A stretch of 64,000 bases of DNA from NCBI GenBank assembly GCA_022508285.1, contig JAFLVN010000002.1, forward strand, positions 109,644 through 173,643, written 5' to 3'. Positions 59,404 to 64,000 of the stretch are shown here, in pieces (within the stretch, counting starts at the first letter, position 1; each line of letters opens with the position of its first letter). The notes beneath the pieces were generated by a model that was not told the DNA's origin, did no database searches, and saw only the letters and a program-made list of their open reading frames with translations. The position numbers and the translations under genes are program-made. Origin of the DNA: Clostridiales bacterium. GTDB lineage: Bacteria; Bacillota; Clostridia; Christensenellales; Borkfalkiaceae.

Positions 59404-60645
59404 TTAATTCTTATCATTATCTGTATTATCGTTTATATCGGCGGGTGCTTCCTTGGGTGTTTCGGTCGTTTTTTTCAGCTTGTAAGCTCCTACGATATAG
59501 GCGACTATAACCGCAACGATTAAGCCTATAATCAAGCCGATTAAAAGGCACACTACAACGTTCAAATCGCCTTCCCTGTAGAGCGCACCTGCGTACACAA
59601 TCGATGAAGTCTTGGTGCAATACTGCTTCAAATTATCTTCGTAGCTATCCGTCAAGGACTTGAGCCTCTCGTTGAGTTCTGTGAGTTTGCCGGCAAACGT
59701 ACCGTCCGTATCCTCGCTCAACGGTTTGTCGATATAATATTCATCATATATGCGGATGAGTTCTTCGGTTTCGGCAATTTGCTTGGCAAGCTCTTCAATC
59801 CTCTTTGACGCCTGAGCCAAATTCACCGCAGGATCGCTTTCACTTATACGCCCGAAAATCAATTCAAGCTCGCGGGTTAATGTTTTAAGCTGATTATCAA
59901 GCGCAAACTTGTGCAATTCGTATTCGTTTTTTACTTCATCGGCATCGTGCACATAGTGTTCTTTGCGCATTTCACCTATTGCGGAATCAAGCTGCCTCTC
60001 GTAAAATTCGAGTTCGGTTAAAAGTTCTCCACAGTCTCTCTTTAACTCTTCCTCGGTGAGTGTTGAGAGCACGTTAAGCCTTTCAGTGAGATAATTGACC
60101 TGCTTTTTTAAGAGGGAGCATTTATCTTCGTAAAACTTAGCAGAGTCGTAGCCGCTGAGAAATACGTCTTGTGCTGCCGCCTGACTCATAATATAGTCTA
60201 TTGGCTTTTGCGCAAGCGCTTTTATAAAGGCGGTTGCATCGCTCCGGCTTCTGAAATATTTGGCGTTTATTCTTATTGTGTATGAAGGCTGCTCTTCACC
60301 GCCTTTGGTTATGGATATATTATTGTTTAAGTGCATCGATTGAACGTCGATATACTCAAACTTTTCCTCGTCGCTGGCTTTTGCCGCTTCAAGGTTATCG
60401 AGGGCGATTATTTCCCTGAACTGAAAGTTTGAAATATCCAAAAATATAAAATCGGACCTTTCGCTTCCGGGGAAGCTGACCGTAAACGTGCTTACGTAAT
60501 CGGTCACTTGCGGATTATATCCGAAATACAGCGCAAGCGTGATGCCGGCGGTCAACAGCGCAGCTATAATCAACGCAAGCCATTTTTGTGAAAAAATTGT
60601 GTGAAGGATTCCGCCTAACGATAAACCGTCCCTCTCTTCTTCCAT
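59404..60645 (-). CDS. Wzz/chain-length-determinant-like membrane protein
   Basis: A 413-residue protein with two membrane helices (about 20-42 and 365-395) and a long extracytoplasmic part dominated by coiled coil (about 170-350). The N-terminal segment LSLGGILHTIFSQKWLALII fits the Wzz domain of polysaccharide co-polymerases. It lacks a BY-kinase domain and no glycan genes adjoin it. ATG 60645 has GGAGG 5 nt upstream; the ORF extension to 60678 is rejected. It could control polysaccharide export or be a structural homologue. Confidence 0.68.
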   Translation of the reverse strand: MEEERDGLSLGGILHTIFSQKWLALIIAALLTAGITLALYFGYNPQVTDYVSTFTVSFPGSERSDFIFLDISNFQFREIIALDNLEAAKASDEEKFEYIDVQSMHLNNNISITKGGEEQPSYTIRINAKYFRSRSDATAFIKALAQKPIDYIMSQAAAQDVFLSGYDSAKFYEDKCSLLKKQVNYLTERLNVLSTLTEEELKRDCGELLTELEFYERQLDSAIGEMRKEHYVHDADEVKNEYELHKFALDNQLKTLTRELELIFGRISESDPAVNLAQASKRIEELAKQIAETEELIRIYDEYYIDKPLSEDTDGTFAGKLTELNERLKSLTDSYEDNLKQYCTKTSSIVYAGALYREGDLNVVVCLLIGLIIGLIVAVIVAYIVGAYKLKKTTETPKEAPADINDNTDNDKN

Positions 60646-60714
60646 AAATTCCTCCGTAAAAGACTTATATATAGGCAAATATAATATAGCATAAACGGCA
60701 AATTAAAGTCAATG

Positions 60715-60740
60715 AAAAAGACCGATTGCCCGGTCTTTTT
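60715..60740 (-). terminator. Terminator after the 183-aa lipoprotein gene
   Basis: Stem AAAAAGACCG / CGGTCTTTTT with a 6-nt loop, 65 nt downstream of the lipoprotein stop. Confidence 0.82.
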
Positions 60741-60804
60741 TTCGTTTTGCAAAGCTATGTATTTTATAAATTAAAAGAATTCATAGATAAACAAGCCAAA
60801 CCCG

Positions 60805-61356
60805 TTAAATTACAAGATATGTCGAGTCTGTAACGACTGAAACTATTGATTTATCTACTTCTATAATAAATCCCCAGCAAACCACAACAGAATCTGCAAT
60901 GTCACTATTCGGCCGTTTTATTTTTAAGGTTAATGTGTTTTCAACAACTTCTAAAGATGAAACTTTAAGTGGACCGGAATACGACGATTTGATAAAAGAA
61001 CATACCACAATCGACTTGCTTTTAAAAAATTCTTCTGTGTACTCGCGAACTTTATTACCTAGTGCAGATTCATAATCCGGATTTTCATTGTCATAAAAAC
61101 CGCAATTATTTTTAGTACACAATTCTATTAATTCGTCATTGGAATTGCATATTCCAATAAAATTTTTTCTGTCCGCCGACCAAACATATGAAACATCTTC
61201 ATAAACCACGCTATAATTCATTTCCTCAATTTGACTTTGCTCGCCGTCAATTTCCCCTTGTAATTCATTCTGCGTACCGTCATTGCAACCTGCAACGCCG
61301 AATAGCATTACAATTCCCAAAAGCAACGCAATAAAAACTCTTTTCGCTTTGCGCAT
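60805..61356 (-). CDS. Small lipoprotein of unknown function
   Basis: A 183-residue lipoprotein. The signal peptide ends in FGVAGC. A Glu/Gln-rich linker leads into a domain of about 140 residues containing CNSNDELIELCTKNNCG (three Cys) and KSIVVCSFIKSSSYSG-like strands, resembling other small clostridial lipoproteins with a beta-sandwich end. No function known. AGGAGG lies 7 nt before ATG 61356. Monocistronic, ending at the hairpin at 60715. The composition is slightly more AT-rich than the housekeeping genes. Confidence 0.7.
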   Translation of the reverse strand: MRKAKRVFIALLLGIVMLFGVAGCNDGTQNELQGEIDGEQSQIEEMNYSVVYEDVSYVWSADRKNFIGICNSNDELIELCTKNNCGFYDNENPDYESALGNKVREYTEEFFKSKSIVVCSFIKSSYSGPLKVSSLEVVENTLTLKIKRPNSDIADSVVVCWGFIIEVDKSIVSVVTDSTYLVI

Positions 61357-61478
61357 TTCAACCTCCTATATATTTTTATAATAATTTGCAAATTTGCTCT
61401 TAATTGATTTTACACTAATTAGACGATTTAAGTCTATTATATGTTACGCATTTACACTAAATTTTTTGACATCAGCAC

Positions 61479-61513
61479 AAAAGGGCTTGCTCCGCAACGG
61501 AACAAGCCCTTTT
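61479..61513. terminator. Terminator beside the ppdK 3'-end copy
   Basis: Stem AAAAGGGCTTG / CAAGCCCTTTT with an inner TCCG / CGGA pair. It lies directly downstream (minus strand) of the duplicated ppdK end and may be the original ppdK terminator. Confidence 0.85.
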
Positions 61514-61522
61514 TACAATTAT

Positions 61523-61585
61523 TTACTTTCTGGGATTCTTGATGTTTGCCTGTGCGGACGTGTTACCACGTAGGGCGATAGCACT
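61523..61585 (-). pseudogene. Duplicated 3' end of ppdK
   Basis: The first 33 nt (61523-61555) match the end of ppdK at 63733-63765 in 31 positions and encode the same last ten residues [10 protein letters not shown] and stop. Upstream the similarity fades within about 30 nt. The rest of 61586-61731 shows no gene. Confidence 0.75.
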
Positions 61586-61731
61586 ATTTTTCACACCTTT
61601 TAATTCTCCAAAAGCTAACTTAATATAGCATATTTAATTACAAAAGGTCAAGTGAAATAAAGGCTTGCAAGGCTAAATTGAAATTTATCTTACGAATTTA
61701 CCAACTATGTCCTTTTTTGCAAACGAGCATT

Positions 61732-63384
61732 TTAACTAATGGCTCTATCCCAATAATAGTTAATATAGTCTTGATGCAAATATTTGGCCATTGTTCCACC
61801 TTCTATGAAGTCACTCGCAGGGATATATATTTCATCGGTGCCGATTGCTGGTTCTTTTGGTGTACAAATCCAACCAGAAGTACCTTCGAACGTCACAAGG
61901 CTTAAAGGGCAAGAAGCAAATGCCCAATAGCCAATGTGTGTTACACTCTCCGAAATAGTAACATATCTTAACTTTGAGCAATTAATAAACGCCCAATCGC
62001 CAATAGTAGTAACACTATTCGGTATTACAATCTCACTCAGAGCATTGCAAAAAGCGAACGCACTTTTTCCAATGCTTGTGACACCATTCATGTTAAGGGT
62101 ATTTAACCTGTAGCAATGATAAAACCCTTCGTCTCCAATACTGCCACTGCTAATAGTTGCAGTAGTTAACTGTGAGCACTCAGCGAACGCTTCTTCCCCA
62201 AAGTAAGTAATGCCGTTGCCAATAGTAACACTTTCTAAACCTTTGCATTTATAGAACGCTTTTTCACCAATAATAGTGACACTATCAGGAATAGTAATAC
62301 CGGTTAAATTATTGCATTCTGCAAAAGCCTGCTCAGCAATCAATTTAGTGGTATCCTTAATTGTATAATCACCACTTTTATCTCTTTTGCAATCAAGTAA
62401 GTATTGACCAATGTATAATATACCATCTTCCCAGTTGTCATCATCGTTGGCATAAGACGTTCCTTCCAATAATTCTTTGCCAATGCGAGTAAGACTATTA
62501 GGGAGGGTTATGCTTGATAACTTAGCACAATCAAAAAACACATTCGCACCCAGGCTGGTAACTGTATCAGGAATGGTGATGCTAGTTAAACCGCTCCATG
62601 CAAATACCGAATTGCCAATTTCGGTAACACTATCTGGAATATTAATGCTACTTAAACTTTTGCAAGTACTGAACGCTCCAGATCCAATACTTGTGACGCT
62701 TTTTGGAATGGTTATGCTAGATAATTTCTTGCAATTAGAAAACGCATCTTCACCAATGGTAGTAACGCTATCCGGAAGGGTAACACTGGTTAAATTTTCA
62801 CACTGCCAAAACAAATATTCACTAATTTCAGTCACGCCATTTGGAATGGTAATACTTGTTAATCTTCTGCAATTATTAAACGCTTCAGATCCAATACTCT
62901 TAACGCTATCCGGAAGAGTAATACTTTTTAAACTACTGCAATTAAGGAACGCAGCATGACCAATGCTCGTAACACCGGCGGGTATGTTAATGCTAGTTAA
63001 GTCGTGACATTCGGCAAATGCGAGCTTGTCAATGCCGGTGATACTATCAGGCAGAGTAGCACTGGTTAATTCAAAACAATTCATGAAAGTCTCACTAGCA
63101 ATGGTACTAACACCATCCGGAATAGTAATACTACGTAAAAAGTGGCAATCTTTAAATGCCCCTTCGCTAATTGCAGTAACCGGTAAACCTTTATAAGTTT
63201 CAGCAATTTTAAACGAATGAGCATCTTTTGATGTTACTCCAGTGACTTCGTAATGGTCATCAACCAAAGTGTATACACATTCGCCCTCGCTACCACAGGC
63301 TGATAAACATAAGCAACCTAGCAACATCATCAGCATAACAGTGCAAACACCAAAACCTTTTAATAATCGTTTCCAAACAATCAT
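61732..63384 (-). CDS. BspA-type leucine-rich repeat lipoprotein
   Basis: A 550-residue surface lipoprotein. The signal peptide ends in LCLSAC. From about residue 60 to 510 it has roughly twenty repeats of 22-24 residues with the pattern LTSITIPDSVTSIGxxAFxNC, the LRR_5 (Treponema pallidum/BspA) class, which forms a curved solenoid used for binding host or microbial partners. One irregular insertion (about 300-340) interrupts the array. AGGGG lies before ATG 63384. It is more AT-rich than its surroundings and sits between two copies of the ppdK 3' end, suggesting insertion. The ligand is unknown. Confidence 0.92.
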   Translation of the reverse strand: MIVWKRLLKGFGVCTVMLMMLLGCLCLSACGSEGECVYTLVDDHYEVTGVTSKDAHSFKIAETYKGLPVTAISEGAFKDCHFLRSITIPDGVSTIASETFMNCFELTSATLPDSITGIDKLAFAECHDLTSINIPAGVTSIGHAAFLNCSSLKSITLPDSVKSIGSEAFNNCRRLTSITIPNGVTEISEYLFWQCENLTSVTLPDSVTTIGEDAFSNCKKLSSITIPKSVTSIGSGAFSTCKSLSSINIPDSVTEIGNSVFAWSGLTSITIPDTVTSLGANVFFDCAKLSSITLPNSLTRIGKELLEGTSYANDDDNWEDGILYIGQYLLDCKRDKSGDYTIKDTTKLIAEQAFAECNNLTGITIPDSVTIIGEKAFYKCKGLESVTIGNGITYFGEEAFAECSQLTTATISSGSIGDEGFYHCYRLNTLNMNGVTSIGKSAFAFCNALSEIVIPNSVTTIGDWAFINCSKLRYVTISESVTHIGYWAFASCPLSLVTFEGTSGWICTPKEPAIGTDEIYIPASDFIEGGTMAKYLHQDYINYYWDRAIS

Positions 63385-63732
63385 TTTATCACCCCTTTCA
63401 ATGAATAAATTTTTTAAAATTTAGTAAACATACAATAAATTACTGTTTATCGTTCAAATATTATAGCATATTCGACCTTTCAAGGCAAGAGAAAAGGCGG
63501 GCTGCTTAACCCGCATTTGATTTTACTTTGAAGTTTTAGTGCATACTTTTTTCATAGATTTTAGCAAAAATCAAGTGTTCAACTTGGGTGGAAACATGCT
63601 GATAAAAAGCAATTTTCACTCTTAATAAACCCTATTTTTACAAAAATATAGAGCCTATTCCGTTATGGAATAAGCTCTAAAACACTATATATTGTATTAT
63701 TTTTTTAACAGCCCACTAAATAGACGAAACTA
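63385..63732. other. Intergenic region upstream of the BspA-type gene
   Basis: 348 bp without a gene. It holds a small inverted repeat GCGGG / CCCGC at 63497-63514 and the ppdK terminator at 63650-63678. Otherwise AT-rich sequence with no repeat or motif that I recognise. Confidence 0.5.
63650..63678 (-). terminator. Terminator of ppdK
   Basis: Stem AGAGCCTATTCC / GGAATAAGCTCT (one mismatch) followed on the minus strand by ATATTTTTGT, 54 bp beyond the ppdK stop. Confidence 0.75.
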
Positions 63733-64000
63733 TTACTTTCTCGGATTCTTGATATTTGCCTGTGCTGCCGCGAGACGGGCGATGGGAACTCTGTAAGGTG
63801 AGCAGGAAACGTAGTTGAGGCCGATTTTGTGGCAGAACTCGATTGACGAAGGGTCGCCGCCGTGTTCGCCGCAGATACCTAAGTGCAACTCGGGCCTTGT
63901 GCTCTTGCCCAAAGTTACCGCCATATCCATCAGCTTGCCTACGCCCGTTGTGTCGAGACGTGCGAATGGATCACTTTCGTAAATCTTGTTTGCGTAGTAC
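63733..64000 (-). CDS. ppdK: Pyruvate, phosphate dikinase, C-terminal part (runs off the window)
   Basis: The last 88 residues of pyruvate phosphate dikinase, which interconverts pyruvate + ATP + Pi and PEP + AMP + PPi. The frame is open to the window edge and begins [19 protein letters not shown]. It contains the PEP-site block [12 protein letters not shown] with the catalytic Cys and the end [18 protein letters not shown], all nearly invariant in the family. A shorter internal Met at 63930 is not the start. Together with the PPi-type phosphofructokinase it indicates PPi-linked glycolysis. A partial copy of its 3' end lies at 61523. Confidence 0.97.
   Translation of the reverse strand, partial: YYANKIYESDPFARLDTTGVGKLMDMAVTLGKSTRPELHLGICGEHGGDPSSIEFCHKIGLNYVSCSPYRVPIARLAAAQANIKNPRK

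Noticed and set aside
62000..63200. Tandem repeats resembling a CRISPR array
   Set aside because: The periodicity of about 69 bp is the coding of leucine-rich repeats in the BspA-type lipoprotein, with variable rather than identical units.

Overview
The window reads as a chromosome segment from an anaerobic, low-to-mid GC Bacillota (class Clostridia), probably an uncultured gut-type lineage. Supporting signs are a complete rnfCDGEAB ferredoxin:NAD oxidoreductase operon with its accessory genes, a pyrophosphate-type phosphofructokinase plus the C-terminus of pyruvate phosphate dikinase, the tig-clpP-clpX-lon-ysxC protein quality control cluster, sporulation-type genes (ylbJ, a PdaB-like deacetylase), many lipoproteins together with lgt, and a BspA-type leucine-rich repeat lipoprotein. 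A finer placement cannot be made from sequence reading alone.

Layout. 0-5 kb: a large lipoprotein, PPi-PFK and a small membrane protein with an unusual palindromic leader. 5-16 kb: rplM-rpsI, cysS-alaS (a reduced AlaRS), a DeoR regulator with a clear promoter and palindrome, an ABC/FtsX fusion, gltX and a membrane-bound XRE regulator. 16-23 kb: a DegV fatty-acid-binding protein, a LOG/LMW-phosphatase pair, and a VTT-PlsC-zinc ribbon fusion divergent from an OlsB-like N-acyltransferase. 23-25.3 kb: an accessory island with an AT-rich gene carrying a HEPN-type RNxxxH motif, direct repeats, a hairpin element that copies the tmRNA 3' end, and ssrA itself. 25-28 kb: fruK-mtnN-ung. 28-37 kb: the lipoprotein/ysxC/lon/clpX/clpP/tig block and divergent rqcH. 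37-42 kb: small membrane proteins, including a tandem pair of winged-helix-like paralogues, and an M18 aminopeptidase. 41.5-50 kb: a Gx transporter, rnfCDGEAB, then NusG-II, apbE and lgt on the opposite strand. 50-60 kb: a two-OB SSB-like protein, PdaB-like deacetylase, rarA, ylbK/ylbJ, aroF, coaD, rsmD, 5-FTHF cyclo-ligase, alr, bioY and a Wzz-like protein. 60-64 kb: two lipoproteins, one of them BspA-like and lying between two copies of the ppdK 3' end.

The most interesting signals lie between genes. (a) Two copies of a roughly 120-130 nt two-hairpin element sit exactly against the start codons of clpX and rarA. Their stems differ in sequence but keep pairing, while the loops are conserved. 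(b) A second family of about 120 bp repeats with terminal inverted repeats occurs four times, three of them touching or a few bases from the stop codon of a minus-strand gene, again with compensatory stem changes. (c) Several genes (bioY, the XRE regulator, fruK, the Gx transporter) have a good sigma-A promoter so close to the ATG that the mRNA should be leaderless. (d) The tmRNA gene has a long tag ending in Cys-Ala-Ala, and its last 21 nt are copied nearby at the edge of a hairpin element, beside the AT-rich HEPN-like gene.

No rRNA, tRNA, CRISPR array or recognisable transposase was seen.
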